From contig CM046343.1 of assembly GCA_025403435.1 (NCBI GenBank), positions 30,476,930 to 30,540,929 on the forward strand: DNA of 64,000 nt. The letters run 5' to 3'. Made by a program: the position numbers and the translations under genes. Below are positions 36,600 through 47,381 of the stretch, in pieces. The first letter of the stretch is position 1; the number at the start of each line of letters is the position of its first letter. Origin of the DNA: Artocarpus heterophyllus (Eukaryota > Streptophyta > Magnoliopsida > Rosales > Moraceae). The notes beneath the pieces were generated by a model. It did no database searches, had not been told where the DNA came from, and was given only the letters and a program-made list of their open reading frames with translations.

Positions 36600-39274
36600 A
36601 TGAACGACGCCGATGTCTCCAAGCAGATCCAGCAGATGGTCCGCTTCATCCGCCAGGAGGCGGAGGAGAAGGCCAACGAGATCTCCGTCTCCGCCGAAGA
36701 AGTACGCCCACGCCTTTCCAATTTACTTTCTATAACTTTAGGTTTTTTTTTGGGAATATTTCCATCGGTTTCTTGTCGTAGATTTTGGAGCTTCGAATGG
36801 AGAATTTGTTGATTTTGTTTTTATTTTTGCGGAATTGATTGTGGAAATTGTGCGTGTTGATGTTGATTTCGCGTGTTTTTTTGGTTTTAGGAATTCAACA
36901 TTGAGAAATTGCAGCTAGTTGAGGCGGAAAAGAAGAAGATCAGGCAAGAGTATGAGCGGAAGGAGAAGCAAGTCGAGGTTCGAAAGAAGATGTGAGAATT
37001 ACTCAAATCTTGTTTGTGCATTTTAATTAACCTTCTATGTGTTATAATATGTAGTTTGGAATGGTATAAATTGTGACAAATGGGTTTTAGATCAGTGTGC
37101 TGACAACTGATAGCAGTAAAAGATCTGATTGGTTTATGCTTGATTAGAGCTAGAAGGAATTAGAAACCACGGTCTTGTTGATCGATTCTGAATTCATTGA
37201 TCGATGAAATTCAGATTCGGAAATGGTTATTGCTAGTTGAAAAGGCAAAACTATCTGTAGATTTGAACATTTTAAGTAATGCGTCAGAAAAAAGCTGGTT
37301 GCTTTTGCCTTTTGATTTTCTTATTGATTTGGACAGACGATGGTTGTTTTGAAAGACAGTGAAAGTGACTTATGTTATTATCCCAAGAAGTTGGGAGAAG
37401 TGAGTTTTCAGGAAACTGTTTAAAACTGTGCTGTTTAGAAATTGGTTCACAAGTAATCCAAGTTCTTAATTACTAAATAGCCCAATTTGTTTGGTTAGAG
37501 AAGTGGTTCCTTAATTTATACACTTGCAATCAAGTTCTCAATTACTAAATAGCTCAATTAAGTGGTTAATTAGTTTCTATGCAAGTAATCAAGTTCTCAA
37601 CTCCATCATAGTTCAATTTGTTTGGTATAGAAGAGGTTCATTTGACGAGTCTTTACCTCTTCGTGCTTTGGTACACAATACTCTTGTCTCCAGACCTGGA
37701 GAAATAACATTATTTTATTGGACGGCTGCAGTGAGTACTCCATGCAACTCAATGCTTCTAGAATCAAGGTTCTCCAAGCTCAAGACGACGTTGTTAATTC
37801 CATGAAAGAGGTAGCGGCCAAGGAGCTTCTGAATGTCTGCAGAAGTCATCATGTCTATAAAGAGCTCCTGAAAGATCTTATTGTTCAGGTTACTAGAGTT
37901 TGTTTGCAATTAATGTAGCTTATTTTAAGGGATATTGTCTTTTTATTGTCTGTATCTAGATGTATCTTTCAAGAAGTTCCTTGAGCGGTTGATAATTGGA
38001 AATTGAGAATATTCTTAGCATTGCCTATATACTGAAGCGTTCTGATTTTTATTGCAGAGTTTGCTCAGGTTAAAGGAGCCTGCTGTCTTGTTGCGTTGCC
38101 GGGAACATGACCTTTCCCTGGTTGAGTCAGTACTGGAATCAGCTGCAGAGGAGTATGCAGAAAAAACAAATGTCAGTCCACCAGAGATCACAGTTGACCG
38201 TGTCTATCTTCCACCTGCTCCTTCTCATCATAATGCGCATGGTCCTTTCTGGTATTCATTATTTTCTTGGTTTAAATTGCATTCCTATATATTTTCTCTT
38301 ATACAAAGTCAGCTGTGTTACTTTTATGAGACATATGGTAGCCAGCTGATCAGAACAAGATTTGAGTTCTCTTGCTGATAAAATATCTTCCCAATAGTTT
38401 CTCTGGCGTAAAAGAACGTTAAAAGTAATGCCTGCCGATGATTCTTTTTCTTGGTTGTGCAGTTCTGGAGGGGTGGTTTTGGCTTCTCGAGATGGGAAGA
38501 TTGTGTGTGAGAACACCCTTGACGCTCGTTTGGATGTTGTATTCCGTAAGAAGCTTCCGGAGGTACTTCTATAAAAACCAACTTTGTTTTTCACATATCT
38601 CTTTCTTTTGTGCTCTACTGCTGCAAATGTTCTGTTCATACAGTGACACTAAATCAAGTTCATTGCCTATAAAAATGGTGAAGTTCAGAGATAAAGGGGA
38701 TGTTTATAATCGTACTCAGATAAAACTAAATTTACCCATACTCGATTTCTGCTTATCCAAAATCAAGACAAGTAGAAACAAGAAGAGAACGAAGAAAAAG
38801 AAAAGAGTAGAACTATCGTGAACCTAGTAAAGTAGCTGAAGGGAGGCAGCTTTTAACTGCTCATGCCTTCTCACAATGTGCATTCACCGGTTTTTTTTCT
38901 CATTGGTAAAACAGATACGGCATGTTTGAACTTTGAACTTTGAGGTTTCATGGTAATTAGTGGCTACCCAAAGTCAGACGTATAGAATCAGATTCAAGCT
39001 CTAAGCTTTGTTACGGTCCTGTATTATTGTTACTTGCTTAAATGGACTCGTGGATCATTTCCTTCATATAAGCAACATAGCAAAGCAGTGCCACTTGAGA
39101 GTTTAAAGTGGTCATGTATTACATTAGACGATCTTCGCTGTAACTTCACTTTGTGTGTTTACATGGCAGCTTAGACGAGCTTAGTACTTTTCCTGTAATC
39201 ATGCTTGAGTTTAAGCTTCTTTCACTTTTCTATGGCAGATCCGCAAGCGGCTCTTCGGTCAGGTTGTTGTGTAA
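36600..39274 (+). CDS. VHA-E: V-type proton ATPase subunit E
   Basis: Six exons, all in phase: 36600-36701, 36891-36991, 37732-37888, 38058-38251, 38463-38562, 39239-39274; 690 nt, 229 residues, the usual size. Subunit E is one of the peripheral stalk (stator) subunits of the vacuolar H+-ATPase and forms a heterodimer with subunit G. Family landmarks: N-terminus MNDADVSKQIQQMVRFIRQE, a long charged helix through EAEKKKIRQEYERKEKQVE, then YSMQLNASRIKVLQAQDD, LLRLKEPAVLLRCRE, SGGVVLASRDGKIVCENTLDARL, and the C-terminal RKRLFGQV. Intron 2 contains short imperfect repeats (AAGTTCTCAATTACTAAATAG-type, about 37440-37650). No defect is seen. The promoter must lie within, or across, the roughly 290 bp left between it and a Copia LTR. 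Confidence 0.95.
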
Positions 39275-40970
39275 ATGGATGACGGGTTGTATTGCTCGCT
39301 CAATGATTATTTATTGTTTAGTCCTAAAACTTGGTCATGGAACCATGTGATGTATTTTTAGACTGCTTGCTTGTGTTGTTCCAATTTTCTTGTCACCCCG
39401 AATAACTTTATTTGCCAAGTAGCCTTATGTTGGTTTGGTTCTTAATGTCGCCTGCGTTGTAGAAGTACTTATTCTTGGCACCGATGATATCAATAAAAGT
39501 TTCCGGCGTGCGAGCATTTTGTTAAACATAGTTCCAGTTTACTGTTGTTTAATTTTTTCTTTTTCTTCAAAAAAGAAGTTTCAAGTCCGTCTGGGAACAC
39601 AGAGTCGTTTCACGGAAGGAATATGATCGAATGCAAGAAACGACATGTCAAATTGTTAATTAAACGAAAAGAAAAAAAAATCTAATAAACGACATGAAAC
39701 TTCTAATTCATAAACATGTTGCTCCACCTGCCTAGACACCGGAAACCTTCAAAACATGTCGTTTATGACAAAGGGGTTTATTTTATTCATTTATTATTAT
39801 TTTTTCTTGACAAGGTGTTCATTTGTACTTCAAACCGTTCTAACTGGGGAATTTCTACTACAATTATTTTGCAAATGCCCTTCAAATTAAATTCTCGATT
39901 TCAATTCAGCCCTTGACATTTACATTTAGATAATACGCTATGTTTGAGAAAGATAATGAGCTATCTTGATATATATTAAAATTAAACGGAAATTGTATCA
40001 AATTAAAGCTTTCATATGTTATAGTATTTTGATTTTAATAACGTTATTTTAGGCCAAATTTTAAGTTTAAAAAATATAACATATGAGAGTTTATACTACA
40101 ACAATTTTTTGTCATTTAATATAGCTACTAAAAATTTTACATTGTTCATAACTAAAAGTGATGAGTTAAAACTGAGTGTAGAGCAAACACCTACCAAACA
40201 TTATGTAACGATTCCTAGAATTTTTTTATCTGGGATTTTTTCTTTAATCTTTTATCTTTTGTCTGATGAAGAATGAGAGGTGGAACAATAACAAAATGAT
40301 AATTACGAAGACAAACTCCCTTAAAATACGAAAATACTGGCAAAAAAAAAAAAAAGAAAAACCTAAATTTCCTTTAAAAAAAAAAATCATCTTCCAAGAA
40401 AAGAAAAACACCGACGAGATCCTTCAGATCTTCTTATTTTTTCAGAAAACGAGGCATGAAAAGAATAATTCTCAAATTCGCCCCCACATGACTGGCACAT
40501 GAAACATTGAAGCAACTAGTGAGATCTTTTTTCACAGATTGGAGCAGCTTACTATTAAAAATAAATACCGGGGTCAAATTGAAACTGAACAAAATTAAAG
40601 AATTTTTTTATGAAAATTGTTCTTTCCATCCTGCAGTGTCTCGGAAGAATTTGAAAAAAGGGACAAAAAAATTTTTGAATCGAGTAAATAACCTTGTTTT
40701 GGATGGTTTTAAACCGAGGGATTTTTAAAAAAGGCTTATTGGGAAAAATTTTTTTGGTAAATATTTCCTTTTTTTAACAGTTTTTGACACAAAAAATTTT
40801 TTTTTTAGACATTAAAATAGTTTTAATTTTTTTTATCTTATTATTTTTTTTATTTTTTAAAAAAATTAAGACAATTTAACTATATAAAAAAACATATTTT
40901 TTAATTTAAAAATAAAAAAAGACCATTTACCCGATTAAAATTTTCTTTTTACGCTTTCGTCAAAATCTCC
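39275..40970. other. Intergenic, AT-rich, no gene seen
   Basis: The first 300 nt are the likely 3' UTR of the subunit E gene. A dispersed AT-rich repeat copy lies near 39985-40110. The stretch 40260-40960 is A- and T-homopolymer-rich; the lysine-rich frames there have no family resemblance. Confidence 0.55.
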
Positions 40971-41565
40971 CTTCTAAACCTCTCCTCTCTCTAGCCAAAG
41001 ACCGGATCTTCCTCTTTCTTCTTTATATTCTTCATCAAAGGTTTTAACTTTTTACAATTTTTTCCCCTTCTTAGAATATAACTCTCTCTCCTCTCTCAAT
41101 TCTCAAACCTTCACCGCACATCTAGTTTCCCGTTTTCTCTGCAACACGAATGATACCTAGAAACCCCAACTGCTTCTAGTTTTGCTTTGCCATAACATTT
41201 TTGTTCTCATTTAAGACTTATGCAATAGTAGACCCTTTCTCTGCAGCTAATTCTGCCACTTAATGTGATAATCTGCTTTTAAGTGTATGTAGGAGTCGTC
41301 TTCCGGAGAAAAATCATTCTTTTTTCATCTGGGTCTTTTTTTTTGGTGCATATTTTTGTCTCTTTTTTTTTTTGAATTTAATTTGAGTTTATTGGTGTAA
41401 ATGGGTGAACTTGAATTTATGGTTAGATGTTGTGTAAAAGGAAGCGCATTTCTAAGCTATTTGGTTTTTATTATTTCTAAAGTGCATTTCTTTGGTTGTT
41501 TTTCCAAGCTTTTTATTATTATTTTTTTTCCTTGTCTATATGTACAGATTTTAACACCCTTATGA

Positions 41566-44500
41566 ATGGCTTGGAGGGTACTTGAGAAGAAGGTAAGTTG
41601 TTGTATATCTCTGGTTAGTGAAACACTAAAAAAGTTTGCTAATGAATGTCAAATTTCTTATCAGCGTGGCAATTAACCACCTTGAATATGATCCTCTCTT
41701 TTTCTCAACTACGAAAGTGGCTTGGCGGAAATTGAAAGTTGCTTCAGCAATGTAGATGTAGTCAGATTTATTCTTGTATCCTGATTTGCCTTGCCCTCCA
41801 TTTTCAATATCTTTATAAATATCTTGTTGTAGGGAATACATTCAAGTCTTTCTAGAGCTCTAAAGTCAACACATCAAAAACATGTCGTAGGGTCAGTCAC
41901 TTCATCTGTTCCTGAGGATGCAGCAAAATCTGTTTCTCTCTTACTCGGTTGCATATCAGGTACACCGAAATCGCGGAAAATGCTTTCATGTGATACTTCT
42001 GCATTAAAATTAACTTATCTGATACGTAAATCTTGCTACTTGGGACGCTTGGTACATTATATTTTGATGTTTAGCCTATGTATTGTGCACGCTTTATAAA
42101 GATGAAGCGAATAATTGCCTGTTTCTCAAATTTGTTCTCCAGATAACTTTTTTGTCGCACTATCACGGGTACGGGGTTCTGATCATTGTGAAGTTTTGGC
42201 AAAAGAACCCCAATTCCGGTGAGTTTTCTGTGTTAATAATTCTTTTCATATTTTTTGTTCTACTCTTTAGGAAGTTTATGCCTATGTGTTCCAGCATAAT
42301 CACCTTCACATTCTTATATTTGCTATGCATTGAAGTATTATGTGTGTGGTATATTATGTAAACCTCTAGTTCATCTAAGTGAAGATAAGAGAGCAGAATG
42401 CACTAATAAATGCCTAACTCATCACTCATGCATCACTGTTATAGTTGTTGAGCCATGCTAATTGTTTTTCTTTTCTTTTTGTTAATGTAAGCCGTGCTAA
42501 TTTTTTCTATTCTTTTCTTGTTATTGTTCTCTGACCTTTTTTTTTTTTTGGAAACAAGAAACTGTATATATTAAGAAACAAAATAAGTGATTACAAAGAA
42601 GAGGGAGAGGCTTCCTCAAAAAGGGTCAAAACTAGAGAAGGGCTACAAGAAGGAAACCCAGCTCCCAAGCTAATACACAAAACTTAGAGGAGACCAAAAA
42701 TACAACGAATACTTCCACCCTCTCATAAGATCAAAGAACAAAAGATTACCAAACCCTTTGTCCTTATGGACCCAAATGGCAACCCAAATATGAATTTTAT
42801 CTCAAATAGCTGCAGGTTCTCCCTCATACTCTTCAAATATATGATTATTTCTCTCCAACCACGCCGCCCAAAGAATGGCTAAAGGAGCAACCCTATGTAA
42901 GATTGAAGATGGGCATTGTTACACTGTTACACTTACATGGTAAAGCATCGGCCATAGTGAAGCCATGCTCGAATTTAGCTCTAAATTCCAAACGGTAGAT
43001 AGCATGTAGAAAAAATCTCCATTAAATGTGGTTACTGAATATTAAATGAATGGAAATGAAAAAGAAACTAATTTTAGAAACTGATAAGTGCAAAAGCTAT
43101 AAGAATCACCACTCTTAATGGTGCAGATCAATTTTCATTTAGAAGAAAAAGAAAAGACAAAAGAAAAAACCCTTAAAAAACGAAGAAAACAAAAGTTGTT
43201 TAGTAACTGCTAAACAATCTGTTATTATTCTATTCATTTTTAATAGAAGGAAACTGTATATTGCTTATATAATGTTTTGACAGTGGAAATTTCTTAGGTG
43301 TTATCATGCGAGCAGAGAATTGTGTGCAAGAATGAGAGGTGCTGAGGCTGCAGTTGGTCTGAAGGCTCCCGATAGAGGGAAGTTTACAAAAACCGTCAAG
43401 AAAAGCCAACCGCCTGTTGAAGCTCCATATGTACCTCCACGGATGCAAAAGGCTACCAAATCATTGGATAAAACAATAGACATATTTGAAGGGATGACAC
43501 TCGTAGAGCTTGCCAAACATACTGGGCAGTCAGCACCCACTCTGCAAAATATCCTTGTTAATGTTGGGGAAAAGGTTGACTCTGAGTTTGATGCTCTCAG
43601 CATCGATGTTGTGGAGCTGGTAGCAATGGTATTTTCCTCTTTAGCTCTAAAATATTTTGAGTGGATGTCACATTATATGCAAATGTCGATCACCAAGATA
43701 TTCATATATCTGGTTTAATGGACCCTATTAATTTATTTTTCAGGAAGTTGGGGTCAATGTAAGGAGGCAACATTCCAATAAAGGTGCAGAGATTCTTCCT
43801 CGGCCTCCAGTTGTAACCGTTATGGGTCATGTTGACCATGGGAAAACTTCTCTTTTGGATGCTTTACGCCAGACATCGGTGGCTGCTAGGGAAGCTGGGG
43901 GCATAACTCAGCATCTTGGTGCTTTCGTGGTTGCCATGCCATCTGGAGCATCTATTACGTTTCTTGATACGCCTGGTCATGCAGCATTTAGTGCAATGCG
44001 AGCAAGAGGTGCTGCAGTCACAGATATAGTTGTTCTAGTTGTAGCTGCTGATGATGGGGTGATGCCCCAGACTCTTGAAGCCATTTCTCATGCAAAGGCA
44101 GCTAATGTACCGATCGTCGTTGCAATTAATAAGTGCGATAAACCAGCTGCCGACCCAGAAAGAGTAAAAATCCAGCTTGCTTCAGAGGGCGTTCTGCTAG
44201 AGGATATGGGTGGAGATGTTCAGGTGGTTCACGTTTCCGCACTGAAGAAGACAGGATTAGACGACTTAGAGGAGGCTTTGCTTCTTCAGGCGGAGATGAT
44301 GGATCTAAAAGCACGAGTTGACGGGACTGCTCAAGCTTATGTAGTGGAGGCAAGACTTGATAGAGGAAGGGGTCCGCTGACCACTGCAATAGTGAAAGCG
44401 GGGACTTTGGTCTGCGGGCAGCTTGTGGTTGTGGGCTCACAGTGGGGTAGGATTAGAGCAATTAGAGACATGTCCGGGAAGTTAATGGAGAAAGCGAAAC

Positions 44501-45683
44501 CTGCAATGCCTGTTGAGATTGAAGGGCTGAAGGGTTTGCCAATGGCTGGTGATGATATTGTTGTTGTGGAGTCTGAGGAGCGAGCCAGAATGCTCAGTGA
44601 AGGGAGGAAAGAGAAATATGAGAAAGATAGACTTAGAAATATTAGTGAGGGGAGGGAAGAGATTCCAGAAGAAGAATCAGAAGAGGCGTCTAAGCGGGTT
44701 GAGATGCCAGTAATAGTAAAAGCAGATGTTCAGGGTACCGTCCAAGCTGTTACAGATGCATTGAAGAGTTTAAATAGTCCTCAGGTATCCCATACATATA
44801 TCAAACACCAACTCTGGAGTTTTCGTTGACGGTCACACATTTGTGGTTGAGATAACATTTTGATTTTTACTGAAGTTCTTCATTTTCATTGCACAGGTTT
44901 TCATAAATGTAGTACATGTTGGTGTTGGGCCTATTTCTAAGTCAGATTTAGACTTGGCGCAAGCATGTGGTGCTTGTATAGTTGGATTTAATGTAAAAAG
45001 TCTACCAACCTCCATCAGTTTGGAAGCTACTAAAGCCAGTATAAAGGTACTAACCACCTGCTCCTGTTAATGTCGATTTTTGCCTCAAATATTGGTCTTG
45101 CTTCTTGGGTAACTAACACAATCATACGGAGATACATAATTTCATCATTGAGCTAGGGCATTCGAATGTCATGTACACTTATTCTAAAGCATTCTTTTAG
45201 CATATGAAACACAACAAAAACATGATTATTTGTTGCTTGTGTTTTTTTAATGGTTAGATATTTCTGCATCGTGTGATCTATCACCTTTTGGAGGATTTTG
45301 GCAATTTGATCGTAGACAAGGCCCCCGGGACTCCTGAAACTCATGTTGCCGGGGAGGCTGAGGTGCTGGGCATCTTTGAGCTTAAAGGACGCAAAAAGGG
45401 AAATGCGAAGATTGCTGGATGCCGGGTGGTTGATGGACAGGTTACCAAAACCTCAACCCTAAGGCTTTTGAGGAGCGGGGAAGTCTTGTTTGAAGGACCC
45501 TGTGCGTCTCTCAAGCGAGAGATGCAGGACGTGGACACCGTGAAGAAGGGGAACGAATGTGGGCTCATCTTTCATGATTGGAATGACTTGAGGGTCGGAG
45601 ATGTCATTCAGTGTTTGGAGCAAGTGGTAAGGAAGCCAAAGTTCATTTCCTCTGAAAGTGGTGCCGTTCGGATAGAATGCTGA
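41566..45683 (+). CDS. Mitochondrial-type translation initiation factor IF-2
   Basis: Exons read as 41566-41592, 41833-41959, 43284-43628, 43744-44784, 44897-45046, 45258-45683, about 700 residues. IF-2 is the GTPase that brings initiator tRNA to the small ribosomal subunit in bacteria and organelles. G motifs are clear in exon 4: GHVDHGKT (P loop, from 43823), DTPGH, NKCD, and SALKK. Domain II ([14 protein letters not shown]) and the C-terminal IF-2 domains ([54 protein letters not shown]) follow. The end [17 protein letters not shown] matches the plant mitochondrial form, and the short N-terminus ([21 protein letters not shown]) has a presequence look. All junctions are in phase except exon 2 to exon 3, where the obvious donor (41960) leaves phase 1 and the obvious acceptor (43283) needs phase 0; another donor, a missed exon or a small indel is needed. 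Exon 1 follows an acceptor at 41547, so a 5' UTR intron is likely. Confidence 0.88.
42538..42935 (-). mobile_element. 5'-truncated L1-type LINE 3' end in an IF-2 intron
   Basis: Minus-strand sequence ends in a poly(A) tail (poly-T at 42538-42550 on plus). It encodes, with one stop, the plant LINE RT/zf-RVT C-terminus: [15 protein letters not shown], then [10 protein letters not shown] and MRGWKYS, followed by a 3' UTR. Only about 400 bp remain. Orientation is antisense to the gene. Confidence 0.75.
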
Positions 45684-46890
45684 TGACCGATTTTTGTTTC
45701 TGTAGCAAATAACATAGGTTATAGCTATTCAGATATAGTTTATTTCTCCTCTGTTTGCTGCTGCACATATTTTAATCAAGTAGAGCTGGACTTGATGGAT
45801 TCATCCACTCATCTGAAAGATTTTGTTTTGTCAAGCTATATACTTTTAGAGGTCACATTCAATTTTCCTCTTTGAGTCATTTTTGGAAGATCATAGTGAA
45901 TACCTTTTCTTAGGTTTGGTATAAATTTGTTGTACTATGAAGAACCCAATGATAATTGTAAGAAATAAGGGTGAATGATAGATCGATGCTTTCACTTTCT
46001 GCTTCGTGTGTGCATACACAAGTCGATTTTTGTTCTTTCTCTAATCTTATCTGCGCATGCTCATTCATTAACCTTAAATACCATAAACAGGCAAGCTTGG
46101 CTTTTTGATCAAGTTAAATGTGTTAGGAGGGGAAAATGAAAGGGCAATATATATATATATATGTGTGTATTTTTATCAAACGGTGTGTCTTTATCTTTCA
46201 TATATATATATATATATATATGTGTGTATTTTTATCAAACGGTGTGTCTTTATCTTTCACATTCTTCTTGAAAGGAGCTATGCTTACTGCCTATGCTATT
46301 GAGATTTGAGTCTCATACTCAGCTTGGCTTTGCCAGCACAACCTTGATCCTCTTTTTATTTTTTATTTTTTATTTTTTATAGTTATTTGATCTATAAGAA
46401 ACCACAACCTTGACTTTGTTTCAACAAACTTTGTCTTTTTATGGATTGCCTTATTTGTGACCGTTGGACCTGTTTAAATCGCGTAAAAATAAAAAAGTAT
46501 GCAAAACAAACAATTTTTTATGTAAATCTCACGGTTGAAAAATAACCCTATGTATATATATGTAAAACATTTTTGCCGCTTAATTTATTTGTTGAAATAT
46601 TCATTCACACACACAAACGGAATCATAGTACAATGTGTACAAACTTCAAGGATCAAACAGCAAAGCAGATGCACGTAGCACCTAAAGTTCATAAATTAAC
46701 CAGCCAAAACAGAACATGAAAGGGTTTGATACAGGAAATAAGACGGCACTTTCAGCTTTCTTTCTTTGAAAATATGACGTCGTTTACTAATTACAAAGAC
46801 ATTTCAGCCTGTGGATCCTAGTCCAGTAGTCCTGTTAAAATCTCAACCTTCTTCTTTGGTTTGTTTCTTTCTTAAACATTACCAGTTCTC
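45684..46890. other. Intergenic between IF-2 and the ABCC remnant
   Basis: The first few hundred bases are the probable IF-2 3' UTR. The rest contains the minisatellite at 46147-46259 and a (TTTTTA)n run near 46353-46380. No gene was recognised. Confidence 0.6.
46147..46259. repeat. Two-copy minisatellite with (AT)n heads
   Basis: Each unit is an (AT)n run followed by GTGTGTATTTTTATCAAACG and then GTGTGTCTTTATCTTTCA. The two copies are identical outside the AT run, so the duplication or homogenisation is recent. Confidence 0.85.
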
Positions 46891-47381
46891 TTAAGTCGAA
46901 CCAGCATTTACAGCTCGAGACCAGTACTCCTTCACTAGCTGCCCAAAAAGCGTCCCTTCATTGTTCATCAGCTTCCTTGGCTCATCATATTCCACCAATT
47001 TTCCTATCAAATTCACAAGTTAAAAAACTTAACTTAAAGAAAATGGGAAAGGATTTGTTCACAAGAGCTTTGCATGTAGAACTTTGCAAATTATTACTAA
47101 TGCCAAAACATTTACTTACTTAAAGGGCATTTTATCAACTTGTAATGGCTTATAATTGAAACGCTTGAAATGAAAGAAATCAAACATTTGAATTGCAATT
47201 TTATTTTAGGAAGAAAATACATAAACTGGGAGCAGAGGGAAACACTCCTTGATGATATGTAAACATGGCCCCTTAGTACCAAGAAAAGGGGAACGGAACT
47301 TTACTAACCATCACTAACGGAAAGCACTTTGGTGCAGTCAATGACAGTTGAGCTTCTATGAGCCATAGTTATGGCAGTGCA
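46891..47381 (-). pseudogene. C-terminal fragment of an ABCC (MRP-type) transporter
   Basis: Two exons in phase: about 47381-47309 (CTAITMAHRSSTVIDCTKVL, then SVSDG) and 47003-46891 (GKLVEYDEP, then [11 protein letters not shown] and a stop). This is the last 60 or so residues of the second nucleotide-binding domain of ABCC transporters, starting at the segment that carries the switch (H-loop) histidine, seen here as AHRS. The splice sites between the two exons still look good. To the right, homology stops within a codon or two of 47381 and Copia gag begins. The Walker A, signature and Walker B motifs are absent, so this is a scrap of a gene. Confidence 0.8.

Noticed and set aside
40266..40728. 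Lys-rich frames between subunit E and IF-2
   Set aside because: They come from A-rich low-complexity DNA, with no family resemblance or splice context.
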